Notes: generated by a model not told the origin, from the sequence alone. A DNA stretch of 64,000 nt from Antrihabitans stalagmiti (GCF_016482825.1 NZ_JAEMNV010000012.1:124001-188000), one strand, 5' to 3'; counted from the stretch's first letter, positions 33,655 to 42,588 are shown. Translations and numbers: made by a program.

Positions 33655-34664
33655 TGGCCCGTATCCCACGTCCCAACTTCGCTGCCAACAAGTACTTCTG
33701 GCTCGGCATCCTCGGTTCACTCGTAGTCCTTGCGATCGTCCTTGGCTCAGGTGCGCTCAAGGTCATCGGCTTCGGTGAGAAGACGATCGACGTCGAGTTC
33801 GCGCAGGCCGCAGGCACGAAGGCAGACGACAAAGTTCGTGTTGCAGGCTTGGAGATCGGCAGAGTCAAGAGCCTCAAGCTCGAAGGCGATCACATCCTTG
33901 CGACCCTGCAGGTGAAGAACGACCTCGAATTCGGTCCGGATGCGCATGCGGCGATCAAGCAGGCATCCATCCTCGGTCAGACCTATATCGATCTGGATCC
34001 GGGCGACGGCAGCGGATTGCCGGACAACCGCATTCCGGTATCCAATACCCAGGTCCCCTTCAGCCTCGCGAAGGTTGTGCAGGACCCGAAGTACAAGTCC
34101 CAGTTCGAACGTCTGGAGAAGCTGGACACCGACAAGATCGCCGAGTCGCTCGCCGTGATGGGCGAGCAGCTCGGGGATTCGCCGCAGCTGACCGCGCAAG
34201 CGTTGGACAGCGTCGGTGTGTTGGCGAAGGTCATCGACAAGCGGCGCGACGAAGTCGATGCGATGTTGAAGAACCTCGGCGACGTATCCCGCGTTCTCGG
34301 CGACAACCGCAACAGCATCCTGCTTGTTGTTACCCAGGGCGCAGCGATCGGTCAGGCAATCATGGAACGGCAAGGCCTCGTTCAGCAGCTGCTCGACAAC
34401 GTCGGTTCGTTGTCGGCTCAGCTGCAGGCGATCGGTGCAGGCAACGACGGCCAACTCGGCCAGCTCATCAGGGACCTCAACACGATGTCCGAGGGTCTCG
34501 AGAAGAACAACGACAACTTGGTTCGTTTGCTCGAGATCATGCCTGTGACAGTCAGGCAGTTCACGAACGTCACCGGTAACGGCAATTACGGTGACGTGAA
34601 TCTGCCGTGGTTGTTCCCGGACAACTGGCTGTGCCGCGTCAGCGTTATCGAGGGGTGCCAGTAA
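33654..34664 (+). CDS. mceC: MCE family protein MceC
   Basis: 336 residues from ATG 33654, overlapping the mceB stop. Membrane anchor (YFWLGILGSLVVLAIVLGSG), MCE domain (VEFAQAAGTKADDKVRVAGLEIGRVKSLKL), long helical region and C-terminal VTGNGNYGDVNLPWLFPDNWLCRVSVIEGCQ with two Cys, as in MceC proteins. A frame open to 33549 is out of place inside mceB. Its TAA overlaps the mceD ATG by one base. Confidence 0.92.
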   Translation: MARIPRPNFAANKYFWLGILGSLVVLAIVLGSGALKVIGFGEKTIDVEFAQAAGTKADDKVRVAGLEIGRVKSLKLEGDHILATLQVKNDLEFGPDAHAAIKQASILGQTYIDLDPGDGSGLPDNRIPVSNTQVPFSLAKVVQDPKYKSQFERLEKLDTDKIAESLAVMGEQLGDSPQLTAQALDSVGVLAKVIDKRRDEVDAMLKNLGDVSRVLGDNRNSILLVVTQGAAIGQAIMERQGLVQQLLDNVGSLSAQLQAIGAGNDGQLGQLIRDLNTMSEGLEKNNDNLVRLLEIMPVTVRQFTNVTGNGNYGDVNLPWLFPDNWLCRVSVIEGCQ

Positions 34665-35752
34665 TGAGAATGCTGCAAATAGGCAAGCTTGCGATCGTGT
34701 GCGCCGTTGGCGTCGCGGCTGTCGGCTGCTCGTCGGTGGATCCCTTCGAAAGCAAGATCGAAGTGACCGCTGATTTCGAGAACATCGCAGGTATGTATCC
34801 GGGCAACGAGGTTTCCGTTCTCGGTTTGCCCGTCGGAACCGTCGAATCGGTCGAGCCGAAGGGCAGCTACGTCACCGTCACGATGTCCTACGACAGTGCG
34901 GTCAAGGTGCCGGCGGATGCGGTGGCAGCGCTGGTATCGCCTTCGCTGGTGACCAATCGGCACGTCGAGCTTGCGCCCGCGTACACCGACGGCCCGACGC
35001 TGGCGAACGGCGATCACATTCCGATGGATCGCACCCGCACCCCTGTCGAACTCGATCGCGTTCTCAAAACCGTCGACGAGCTCGCCGCGTCCTTGAAAAA
35101 CCAGCCCGGCAGCACGGAAGGTCCGCTGTCCGGCGGCATTCTGATCCAGACGCTCGAGGGCAACGGTGACAAGATCCGTGACACCTTGGCGGCGCTGAAC
35201 GGCGCATTGTCTCTCGGTGTCACCAACCGTGATGCCTTGTCCAACGCCATCATTCAGCTCAACGAGCTCACCCAGGTGATCGCGCAGAACGATCAGTCGG
35301 TGCGCGACTTCAGCGGCAGTATCACCAACGTCACTGGCCTGCTTGCCGAGCAGGCACCCGGCTTGCAGGCGGTGCTCGCACAGCTGAACGACTTCTTGGC
35401 GAACACGAGCGCGGTTCTCGCTGAGAACAAAGATCAGCTCGGCGGCGCGTTGACCAGACTCGGCTCGACGACCACCATGCTCAGGCAGAATGCCGATCGT
35501 CTGAAGGAAGTTGTCGACGTCACGCCGATGTTGATGCAGAACATCGACAACACAGTTGCTCAGACAGCCAACGGTGGCGCAATTCGACTACACGCGCTTA
35601 TCGACAAGGGCCTACTCGACAACGAGTTGCTCAGCCTGTTCTGCGAACGAATTCAGATGCGATCCGACGGTTGCCGTACCGGCAAGCTCAAGGATTTCGG
35701 TCCGGACTTCGGCCTCACTGCGGCACTACTAGGAATGACGGGGCAGCCGTGA
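34664..35752 (+). CDS. mceD: MCE family protein MceD, predicted lipoprotein
   Basis: 362 residues from ATG 34664. The N terminus MRMLQIGKLAIVCAVGVAAVGCSS is a lipoprotein signal with lipobox AVGC, where many MceD proteins simply have a membrane helix. The MCE domain is VTADFENIAGMYPGNEVSVLGLPVGTVESV. The C-terminal domain has Cys residues (LFCERIQMRSDGCR). Position fourth in the mceA-F order and resemblance to MceD rather than MceE decide the name. It overlaps mceE by one base. Confidence 0.88.
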   Translation: MRMLQIGKLAIVCAVGVAAVGCSSVDPFESKIEVTADFENIAGMYPGNEVSVLGLPVGTVESVEPKGSYVTVTMSYDSAVKVPADAVAALVSPSLVTNRHVELAPAYTDGPTLANGDHIPMDRTRTPVELDRVLKTVDELAASLKNQPGSTEGPLSGGILIQTLEGNGDKIRDTLAALNGALSLGVTNRDALSNAIIQLNELTQVIAQNDQSVRDFSGSITNVTGLLAEQAPGLQAVLAQLNDFLANTSAVLAENKDQLGGALTRLGSTTTMLRQNADRLKEVVDVTPMLMQNIDNTVAQTANGGAIRLHALIDKGLLDNELLSLFCERIQMRSDGCRTGKLKDFGPDFGLTAALLGMTGQP

Positions 35753-36855
35753 TGACGATAGTGCGAAAGCGAAACCAGAAGAGAACCGTCGTCACCGCGT
35801 TCGCGGTGGTCGGCATGTTGACGACCGCCGGTTGTGGTTTGACCGTCGAAAAGCTGCCGCTGCCGAAGCCCGGTGTCGGTGGCGAAAGCTACATGTTGAA
35901 TGCTCAGTTCACCAACGCACTCAACCTGCCCGACCAAGCGAAGGTGAAGGTCGGTGGCTCGGACGTGGGCGTTGTCACCGACATCACGACGTCGAACTTC
36001 GTCGCGAACATCGAGATGAAGATTCGCGACGATGTGAAGCTCCCTGAGGGGACGCGCGCTGAACTCCGGCAGGCCACGCCGCTCGGAGACGTTTTCGTGG
36101 CCCTCCAGATGGCACCCGACACCGGCGGTAAGACTCTCGGCAACGGTGACTCGATCAAGTTGGAGCAGACATCGACCGGAGCCTCGGTCGAGGAACTGCT
36201 GTTGTCGGTGTCGCTGCTCCTCAACGGCGGTGCCATCAACAAGATCTCTTCGATCGTCAACGAGCTCGACTCCGCGGTCGGCGGCAAGGGCCCCGTCCTG
36301 TCGCATCTGATCGTCGAGATGACCAACGTCGTCGGCAGCTTGAATGCGAATACCGATCGGGTCGACAGCGTACTGCGCGAATTCGACGAGACCCTGGCGA
36401 CGCTGAATCAGCGCAAGGCTGAGTTGGGCGACGTTGCTGCAGCGCTGCCCGCGATGATCAGCACGTTGGCCGAAAACAATCAGGCGATCGGTGATTTGCT
36501 GCAGAAGGTGTCGGTCACGACTGCCGCGCTCGGCGATTTCTCGAACACAACCGGTACCCAGATGCGTGACCTGCTGGACAGCACCGACAAGCTGATGAAC
36601 GGGCTGGCCGAAACGCGCGACACGCTCGGTCCCGCAATGGACGCGCTGCACTCGATCACGCCGAAAGTCGCGGCCACCGCTCAGGGAAGCACTCTCGCCG
36701 TTGCTGCGACGGTTCAGTACCTCAGCATCGCCGCACTGTGGGGTGATCCGACGGGCAGTCGCCTGCCGGACGGCTCCGATCTGAACGCTCTCGCAGGCAG
36801 CTTCATCGAGGTTCTGCAGAAGGTCTACCAGCGCCTGAACGGAGGGACCCGATGA
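35752..36855 (+). CDS. mceE: MCE family lipoprotein MceE (LprK-like)
   Basis: 367 residues from ATG 35752. A basic start (MTIVRKRNQKR) and hydrophobic run end in lipobox TTAGC, the mark of MceE/LprK. The typical TVEKLPLPKPGVGGESYMLNAQF precedes the MCE domain (LPDQAKVKVGGSDVGVVTDI). It is the lipid-anchored member of the hexamer. A GTG directly before the ATG is also possible. The final ATGA overlaps mceF by four bases. Confidence 0.9.
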   Translation: MTIVRKRNQKRTVVTAFAVVGMLTTAGCGLTVEKLPLPKPGVGGESYMLNAQFTNALNLPDQAKVKVGGSDVGVVTDITTSNFVANIEMKIRDDVKLPEGTRAELRQATPLGDVFVALQMAPDTGGKTLGNGDSIKLEQTSTGASVEELLLSVSLLLNGGAINKISSIVNELDSAVGGKGPVLSHLIVEMTNVVGSLNANTDRVDSVLREFDETLATLNQRKAELGDVAAALPAMISTLAENNQAIGDLLQKVSVTTAALGDFSNTTGTQMRDLLDSTDKLMNGLAETRDTLGPAMDALHSITPKVAATAQGSTLAVAATVQYLSIAALWGDPTGSRLPDGSDLNALAGSFIEVLQKVYQRLNGGTR

Positions 36856-38021
36856 ACCGCGCGAAGGGTTTACTGAAAAACAAGGTGGTGCTGTCCAACA
36901 TCGGGCTCACGATCATGCTGATCGTCGGAATCACCTACCTCACCGTCGGCGTCGCTCGAATCAACCCGTTGAGGGACACCTATACGGTCACCGTGAACAT
37001 GGACCGGTCGGGCGGTCTGCAGCCGAACAGCGATGTCACCTATCGCGGCTTCCGGGTCGGCAAGGTGACGGACGTTCGGTTGACCGAAAAGGGCGTCGTC
37101 GCCGATGCTCAGATCGAGGGTGCCTACGACATCCCGATGGGCGGCGAAGTACAGGTTGCAGCCCTCTCGGCGGCAGGCGAGCAGTACATCGACTTCCGCC
37201 CCGATTCCGACGAGGGTCCGTATCTGGAAGACGGCTCGGTCATCGAGTCGGAGAACGTGAAGACTCCGGTGCCGATCACCCAGGTGCTCGAAAACGCGAG
37301 CGACATGGTCAGTTCGATCCCACCGGATCGTTTTGCAACGATTCTCGACGAACTGGACAAAGCACTCGGTGGCGGACCCGACAACCTGCGTGGCGCAATC
37401 AACGGCATCAGCGTTGTTGCTGCGGGTCTCGACCAGTTGCTTCCGCAGACGACCGGCTTGTTGTCGAACCTGCGGGTAATTGCATCGACCACGTCGGAAA
37501 TTCAGCCCGACCTGCAGATCTTGACCAACAACACCGGTGTGCTGTTCGACCAGGTCGTGGCGGCTGACGGAGAGCTTCGCGAATTCCTCGACCTCGGCCC
37601 TGGCGAGATCTCGACGCTCGGCGGAGTCGTCGCGGAGACGGCTGATCCGATGACGAACCTGCTGCAGAACTTCGTCACCATCGCACGCGCAGGCCAGTTG
37701 CGGGCACCGGCACTCGCAGCACTGTTCCCCGGTCTGCGCGACGGCACAGCCGCACTGGCAGTGCCTGCATACAACGGCGAATTCCACACGGTGCTCGATA
37801 TCTGGCCGCGTTCGACCTGCGAGTACGACACTGTGCCTGTCTCGCCCGCGAAGGTAGGCGACGGCCGTGTGAGGCTGTGGAACTACTGCGAAACGACGCG
37901 TCCAGAGCTCCAGATTCGTGGCGCCGCGAATGCTCCTCGCCCGATCGAGCCCAACAATGGTTCGAGTATTCCGCCGAACGTCGACCCGAACCAGCTGTCC
38001 ACTCTGTTACCCGGTCGGTGA
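36852..38021 (+). CDS. mceF: MCE family protein MceF
   Basis: 389 residues. Membrane anchor (NIGLTIMLIVGITYLTVGV), MCE domain (VNMDRSGGLQPNSDVTYRGFRVGKVTDVRL) and a C-terminal part with PAYNGEFHTVLDIWPRSTCEYDT and LWNYCETTRPELQIRGAANAPRP, as in MceF proteins. Last of the six hexamer subunits; its start overlaps mceE by four bases. A 102-base gap separates it from the Mce-associated genes. Confidence 0.92.
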   Translation: MNRAKGLLKNKVVLSNIGLTIMLIVGITYLTVGVARINPLRDTYTVTVNMDRSGGLQPNSDVTYRGFRVGKVTDVRLTEKGVVADAQIEGAYDIPMGGEVQVAALSAAGEQYIDFRPDSDEGPYLEDGSVIESENVKTPVPITQVLENASDMVSSIPPDRFATILDELDKALGGGPDNLRGAINGISVVAAGLDQLLPQTTGLLSNLRVIASTTSEIQPDLQILTNNTGVLFDQVVAADGELREFLDLGPGEISTLGGVVAETADPMTNLLQNFVTIARAGQLRAPALAALFPGLRDGTAALAVPAYNGEFHTVLDIWPRSTCEYDTVPVSPAKVGDGRVRLWNYCETTRPELQIRGAANAPRPIEPNNGSSIPPNVDPNQLSTLLPGR

Positions 38022-38060
38022 CAGACGCGGCCCCGGCGGGCATACTCGCTGGGGCGCACG

Positions 38061-38076
38061 GCCCGCGATTGCGGGC
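38061..38076. other. Short hairpin in the mceF-to-Mce-associated gene gap
   Basis: GCCCGC (38061-38066) and GCGGGC (38071-38076) pair around GATT. It lies in the only long gap of the mce transcript and could reduce read-through or mark an RNA processing point. Otherwise the gap holds only the ribosome binding region of the next gene. Confidence 0.35.
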
Positions 38077-38123
38077 GCACCAGCGATTCGGCGATCACCG
38101 CTGAGAAAGTTTGAGATTTACTG

Positions 38124-38846
38124 ATGCCCCCTGCGAACGAACCGTCCGAAGTCGACCTGAACAAGGAGGACGGTCCGCAGCAGTCGGCCGATGCCGTGCT
38201 CGACGACGACGCAGCAGCTGAGCACGCCGAGTCGGACGAGACCGAGGTCGCGTACGAAGAGGAAGCTTCCGAAGAGGACGACGTCGACGGCGAAGAAGGC
38301 GATGACGATACGACCCAAGCGGGAAGCAACCTGCTCAAGCTCGGCGCGCTGATCGGGGCGGCCCTGCTGATCGCGGTCACTGCAGTCGCGGCGTTTTTCA
38401 TCTACAAGTACAACGACAAGAGCGGCGAGCTGGACGACCAGGTCGCGAGCACGATCGCCCAATCCCAGGCCAAGGACGCGGCCTGCGAGTACGTCAATGT
38501 GCTTGTCAACTACGACTTCTCGACGATCGACGACTGGATCAAGAAGGTCTCCGATGGTGCGAGTGGGCAGTGGAAGAAGGAATTCGACGCGTCCGCGCCT
38601 GCGCTGAAAGAGGCCTTTGCTGCAGATCAGGTCAAGGGGCAGGGCGACAATCCCGAATGTGGCGTGAAGTCTGGCAATGCCACGAACGCACAGGTTGTGA
38701 TCGTCGTGGCGCAGAACATCGCGACCGCAAAGTCCGAAGGCAAGTTCCTGCCCGGACCGACGATTTCGGTTGTCATGGACATGGAGAAGACGGACGGCCG
38801 ATGGTTGGCGACGACCTTCAACGCGCCGTTCCTCGGGGGTCAATGA
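38124..38846 (+). CDS. Mce-associated membrane protein with acidic N-terminal tail
   Basis: 240 residues. The first 65 residues are very acidic (runs such as DETEVAYEEEASEEDDVDGEEGDDD). One membrane helix follows (LLKLGALIGAALLIAVTAVAAFFIY), then an external domain of the Mce-associated type: AKDAACEYVNVLVNYDFSTIDDWIKKVSDGASGQWKKEF, PECGVKSGNATNAQVVIVVAQN and WLATTFNAPFL. Such proteins (Mas/Mam) stabilise Mce transporters. The tail should be cytoplasmic. Two Cys (AACEY, PECGV) may pair. It precedes a second Mce-associated gene with the opposite tail charge. Confidence 0.88.
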   Translation: MPPANEPSEVDLNKEDGPQQSADAVLDDDAAAEHAESDETEVAYEEEASEEDDVDGEEGDDDTTQAGSNLLKLGALIGAALLIAVTAVAAFFIYKYNDKSGELDDQVASTIAQSQAKDAACEYVNVLVNYDFSTIDDWIKKVSDGASGQWKKEFDASAPALKEAFAADQVKGQGDNPECGVKSGNATNAQVVIVVAQNIATAKSEGKFLPGPTISVVMDMEKTDGRWLATTFNAPFLGGQ

Positions 38847-38890
38847 CGGTTCGCCCACCCCGCGAACTTCTACGAAAGGCTCCAACTTAG

Positions 38891-39811
38891 ATGACCGACG
38901 AACCGAAGTCGGAAGACGTCGAACCCGAGGGTTCGAAGGCACCTGATGCCAAGTCAGAAGCCGCAAAGCCCGAAGCCGCAAATACTGAAGCCGCAAAGCC
39001 GGTCGAGGTGACGAAGACCCCCGCTACGACGCCGGCGAAGAAGGCCGCGCCGGCAGCGAAGGCAGCAGCAACGGCGAAAGCGACAGCTGCCAAGTCGACT
39101 GCAACGAAGGCGACATCAACGAAGGCGACTGCAACAAAGGCGACTTCGACCAAAGCCGCAGCGGCGAAGCCGAAGCCGGCCAAATCCGGTTCCGGATTTC
39201 TCTCGGACAAGAAGCTCGTCGCCGTCGCCGCGCTTGCTGCGGTAGCTCTCATCGCTGCCGTCGTGTTCGGTGCTCTCCTCTGGAACAACCAGCGCAACGT
39301 CACCGCACGCGACGAGGCCAAGGATGCAGCGTGCGCGTACGCCAAAGTTGTCCTCGACATCGACTACGACAACTTCGATCAATACGTGACCGACGTGCTC
39401 GCCGGTGCTACTGGCGATTGGAAAGAACAGTTCCAGCAGGACACTGCGACGTACAAGGACGTCTTCACGAAGGCGCAGATCGTGTCGAAGGCAGAGACGG
39501 TCGATTGCGGTGTGAAGTCGGGTGACACGGAGAAAGCGTCGGTCGTCGTCGCGATCGGCCGCTCGATCACGGGCGTCCTCACTCAGGGGCAGCCGCAACC
39601 GAGTCAGGTTGCCATGGTGATGGACCTCGAGAAGATCGGTGACAGCTGGATCGCCAGCAACATCGATGCGCCGCTGTTCGGACCCGAGTCGTCGGACACG
39701 CCGGCACCCGGAGATCCCGGTCAGCAGCCTGCGCCAGCGCCAGCGCCGGCACCAGTGCCAGCACCGGCTGAGCAGCCCGCGCCAGCTCCGGCACCGGAGC
39801 CCGCGCCGTAA
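38891..39811 (+). CDS. Mce-associated membrane protein with Lys/Ala-rich tail and Pro/Ala-rich C terminus
   Basis: 306 residues. The first 100 residues become strongly Lys/Ala/Thr-rich (from about 48: AKKAAPAAKAAATAKATAAK and repeats of TKATSTKAT), like histone H1-type or HBHA tails. A membrane helix (VAVAALAAVALIAAVVFGALLW) leads to the Mce-associated domain (AKDAACAYAKVVLDIDYDNFDQYVTDVLAGATGDWKEQF, VDCGVKSGDTEKASVVVAIG, WIASNIDAPLFG). The last 40 residues are Pro/Ala repeats, probably a cell-wall-spanning tail. It is a paralogue of the preceding protein. The stop lies 3 bases from the convergent rnhA end. Confidence 0.88.
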   Translation: MTDEPKSEDVEPEGSKAPDAKSEAAKPEAANTEAAKPVEVTKTPATTPAKKAAPAAKAAATAKATAAKSTATKATSTKATATKATSTKAAAAKPKPAKSGSGFLSDKKLVAVAALAAVALIAAVVFGALLWNNQRNVTARDEAKDAACAYAKVVLDIDYDNFDQYVTDVLAGATGDWKEQFQQDTATYKDVFTKAQIVSKAETVDCGVKSGDTEKASVVVAIGRSITGVLTQGQPQPSQVAMVMDLEKIGDSWIASNIDAPLFGPESSDTPAPGDPGQQPAPAPAPAPVPAPAEQPAPAPAPEPAP

Positions 39812-39814
39812 GAC

Positions 39815-40333
39815 CTAGAACAACGTCATAGCTTCGGAAGCCGGAGTTGGAGCCACCCGTGGTTTCGGCTTCGGCTTCGTTGTCGTCTCGGCTAGTGCGG
39901 CTGATGCTGCCGCCTCGCGCGCTGCTTCACCTGCCAAAGCATCGGCTTGTTCGTTGTAGTAGTTGCCGACGTGTCCGCGCACCCAGCGGAAGCGGACTGG
40001 ACCGGAGCGAGTCGAGATTGCCTTGTCGAGCGATTGGATGATGTCGAGATTCTTCACCGGTGCGCCGGCAGATGTCCGCCAGTTCTTGCGCTTCCAGCCG
40101 GGGAGCCATTCCGAGGCGCACTTGATCGCGTACTGCGAGTCGCTCTCGATCAGCAGCGGCTCTTCGCCGGGATGAGAAGTAATCGCTTCCAGCACGGCGA
40201 GCAGTTCTGCGATCTGATTCGTCCCGACTGCGCCCCCGCCGCTTGCGCTTGGCCCACTGTGGTCGACCCACGCCCAGCCGATCGGTCCGCCAGGGTTACG
40301 TAGGCAGGAGCCGTCTGTGCTGACGATGATCAT
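39815..40333 (-). CDS. rnhA: Ribonuclease HI family protein
   Basis: 172 residues from ATG 40333. RNase H acidic residues are present: Asp in STDGSCLRNPGG, Glu in TNQIAELLAVLEAI, Asp in IESDSQYAIKCASEWLPGWKRKNWRTSAG and Asp in NYYNEQADALAGEAA, along with the basic handle (GWKRKNWRT) and the active-site His of RGHVG. It degrades RNA in RNA-DNA hybrids. The C terminus adds about 25 Ala/Lys/Pro-rich residues beyond the catalytic fold. A frame open to 40399 has no start signal. It converges on the Mce-associated gene. Confidence 0.92.
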   Translation of the reverse strand: MIIVSTDGSCLRNPGGPIGWAWVDHSGPSASGGGAVGTNQIAELLAVLEAITSHPGEEPLLIESDSQYAIKCASEWLPGWKRKNWRTSAGAPVKNLDIIQSLDKAISTRSGPVRFRWVRGHVGNYYNEQADALAGEAAREAAASAALAETTTKPKPKPRVAPTPASEAMTLF

Positions 40334-40559
40334 GGCGCCGAGTCTATTTCGTCCCGCCGACAATGTCGGTAGGCGACACCTACTATCCGATGCCCGCAAT
40401 AGCGGCGGGTGGTTGTGGGCGTACGGCTGGAATCAACAGTCCAAGGACGGCACCGGCCAGTCCAACTCATCCCCCGCGAGGAAGGCCACCTGCCTAGGTT
40501 GTTCGGTCGCCGCTACGGGAGCTTCGCGGCTAGTCTTCGAGCACTGGTCGGAGGTGATT

Positions 40560-41834
40560 TTGGATAGTCACTTGGTGATGGAACTGATAACCGTGCCGTT
40601 GTTCACGGGCGTCATCGGCTACATCACGAACTGGACGGGTGTGTTGATGCTGTTCACCCCGTTGGAGTTCCATGGTTTCCGAATGCCTGGGCTGAAGTTC
40701 GCGTTTCCGTACTTTCCGCGACGGATCCAGGTGCTGCCGATCTACAAGGACGGCGAGCGGCTCGGCTGGCAGGGCATGGTGCCGTCACGCGCTGAGAAGA
40801 TGGCGAGCCTGGCGATAGATCGCAGTCTTGCGAAGGTCGGCAATATCTCCGACTTCTATCAGCAGCTCGACCCTGACAAGATCGCCGATCATTTCCTGAC
40901 CGTGGCGCGACCGGTGATCCCGGCTCTGGTCGACCGGGTCATGGAGAAGGAGAACCCCTTCCTCTGGCGAACCCTGCCGGAGTTCGCAAAGGACTTCGTC
41001 TATCGGAAGGTCGACGAGGACCTGCCGAAGAACGCGGGCAAGATCAACGAGGAGTTCGTCGCCCATCTCGACGACCTGATCGATGCCAAGTCGATGGCCA
41101 TACGATTTCTCGTCGAGCATCCGAAGTTGCTGAACGACGTGTTCCGAGAGTTCGGGGCGAAAGAGCTGAAGTTCATGCAGAACTTCGGTTTCTACTTCGG
41201 CTACCCGATGGGCTTCACACTTGTTGCGCTGCTGCAGGTGTTGCCCTACTGGTGGGTGCTCCCCATCGGCGGCATGGTGCTCGGCTGGGTGGTGAACTAC
41301 CTGGGCATCACGATCATCTTCGAGCCGATCCAGCGGACCAAATGGGTGCCGTGGCAGCAGGGTCTGATGTTGAAACGGCGACCGGAAGTAATCACCGGGT
41401 ACGCCAAGATCCTGTCCGAGCACGTGGTGACGATGGACAACATCGTGGACGAACTACTCAACGGTCCACGGTCGGACCGCACGATGTTGATGCTCGACAA
41501 GATCATCTCCGAGACGATCGACGACTCGGTCGGTCGCGGAATGACGATCGTGAAAACCGTGGTCGGACCGCAGCACTACGAACGCTTGAAGTCCGACGTC
41601 GTGCCGATTGCGCTCGAATTTTTTCCCGACCTGGCCCAGGACAGCGAGTTCATCGACGAACAGAAAGGTCGCATAGCAACTTTCGTCGAGGTCCAGATGA
41701 GCAAGCTCAGCCTCGAAGACTTTCAGTCTGTGTTGCGTGGTGCCGTCAAACAGGACGAATGGCTGCTCTTCGTGCACGGCGGGATTCTAGGCGGTCTAGC
41801 CGGCTGTCTGCATCTGGCGATCTTCGGCGTCTGA
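40560..41834 (+). CDS. DUF445 family membrane protein
   Basis: 424 residues from TTG 40560, chosen because GGAGGTGA lies five bases upstream (40550-40557); GTG 40575 and ATG 40578 are further from that site. The first helix (VMELITVPLFTGVIGYITNWTGVLML) is the DUF445 hallmark GYxTNxxAxxMLF-like segment followed by the PFPRRI-like loop (YFPRRIQVLP). Central helices (LVALLQVLPYWWVLPIGGMVLGWVVNYLGITIIFEPIQRTKW) and a C-terminal helix (LFVHGGILGGLAGCLHLAIFG) complete it. Function unknown; membrane-located. Confidence 0.85.
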   Translation: MDSHLVMELITVPLFTGVIGYITNWTGVLMLFTPLEFHGFRMPGLKFAFPYFPRRIQVLPIYKDGERLGWQGMVPSRAEKMASLAIDRSLAKVGNISDFYQQLDPDKIADHFLTVARPVIPALVDRVMEKENPFLWRTLPEFAKDFVYRKVDEDLPKNAGKINEEFVAHLDDLIDAKSMAIRFLVEHPKLLNDVFREFGAKELKFMQNFGFYFGYPMGFTLVALLQVLPYWWVLPIGGMVLGWVVNYLGITIIFEPIQRTKWVPWQQGLMLKRRPEVITGYAKILSEHVVTMDNIVDELLNGPRSDRTMLMLDKIISETIDDSVGRGMTIVKTVVGPQHYERLKSDVVPIALEFFPDLAQDSEFIDEQKGRIATFVEVQMSKLSLEDFQSVLRGAVKQDEWLLFVHGGILGGLAGCLHLAIFGV

Positions 41835-41848
41835 CCTTGTTGGCGTTG

Positions 41849-42460
41849 TCACGCCAGTGCCTGCACCGCTTCGGCATAGTTGAGCAACGTTCGCAGACCG
41901 TCGGTCACCAACCGTGCGGAGATGGAGGGGTCCATCGCTCGCTGAATGCCGAGTCCGATCCCGAGGCTGAGCAGGCTGCTTGCCGCGTCCTCGACCGGCA
42001 TCGGCAGCGTCACGCCTATCGACGCGGTTGTCGACTCCAACAGGGCCACAACCATTCCCCGCACGATGCCGAGCGCGGAAACCAGCGCCGCCCGCAGTTC
42101 TTCGTCGTCGCGCGCGGTGACGAAAAGTTCGAATTCGAGCATCGTCCAGCCGACGTCACCGAGTGTCTTTTCTGCCCAGGCCTGAAATTGGTCGAGGCGA
42201 TCCTCGATGCTGCCCGGTGCCGATAGCAGTTCGGCCACCTCGGCGAACTTGCTGGTGTGGATGAGGTCGAGTACTTCGAGACTGAGTTCCTTCTTGCTTT
42301 TGAAGTTCGAGTAGACGGCGCCTTTGGAAAAGCCCGCGCTCTCGGCAACACGTTCGAGCGAGGTCTGCGCGTAGCCGTCGGCCAGAAAGAGATCTCTGGC
42401 GGTCGATATCAGGACTGCACGTGTCTTGGCTTGACTCTCTGCCCTGGTCAGACGGGTCAT
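41849..42460 (-). CDS. TetR-family transcriptional regulator
   Basis: 203 residues from ATG 42460 (MTRLTRAESQAKTRAVLIST). The HTH is clear: ARDLFLADGYAQTSLERVAESAGFSKGAVYSNFKSKKELSLEVL. A longer frame to 42547 runs into the intergenic repeat. The C-terminal domain resembles the TetR_C group without a known ligand. It is divergent from the nickel/cobalt ECF transporter genes, and a perfect 26-bp palindrome lies in between, so it most likely represses the transporter. Confidence 0.88.
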   Translation of the reverse strand: MTRLTRAESQAKTRAVLISTARDLFLADGYAQTSLERVAESAGFSKGAVYSNFKSKKELSLEVLDLIHTSKFAEVAELLSAPGSIEDRLDQFQAWAEKTLGDVGWTMLEFELFVTARDDEELRAALVSALGIVRGMVVALLESTTASIGVTLPMPVEDAASSLLSLGIGLGIQRAMDPSISARLVTDGLRTLLNYAEAVQALA

Positions 42461-42507
42461 GCGCGCTCCTGAGCTGAGGTCGGTATCGGTGTACCAAGGG
42501 TATCCCA

Positions 42508-42581
42508 AGGCGGCTTCGCCACTCGTGAGTCTTTTCGGAGGGCCCAACCGCCAAAAAGACGCACGAGCGAGGAAGCCGCCT
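42508..42581. repeat. Intergenic palindromic repeat, copy C
   Basis: Outer arms AAGGCGGCTTCG (from 42508) and GGAAGCCGCCT (to 42581) enclose the core CGTGAGTCTTTTCGG and CCAAAAAGACGCACGAG. It is the most complete copy, a hairpin of about 74 bases, related to those at 5682 and 18514. Unlike the others it lies between divergent genes, upstream of the cbiM operator. Confidence 0.8.
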
Positions 42582-42588
42582 CAGAAAA

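Noticed and set aside
38924-39180. DNA tandem repeat array in the Lys/Ala-rich tail region
   Set aside because: The codons vary too much for a true DNA repeat; this is protein-level low complexity.
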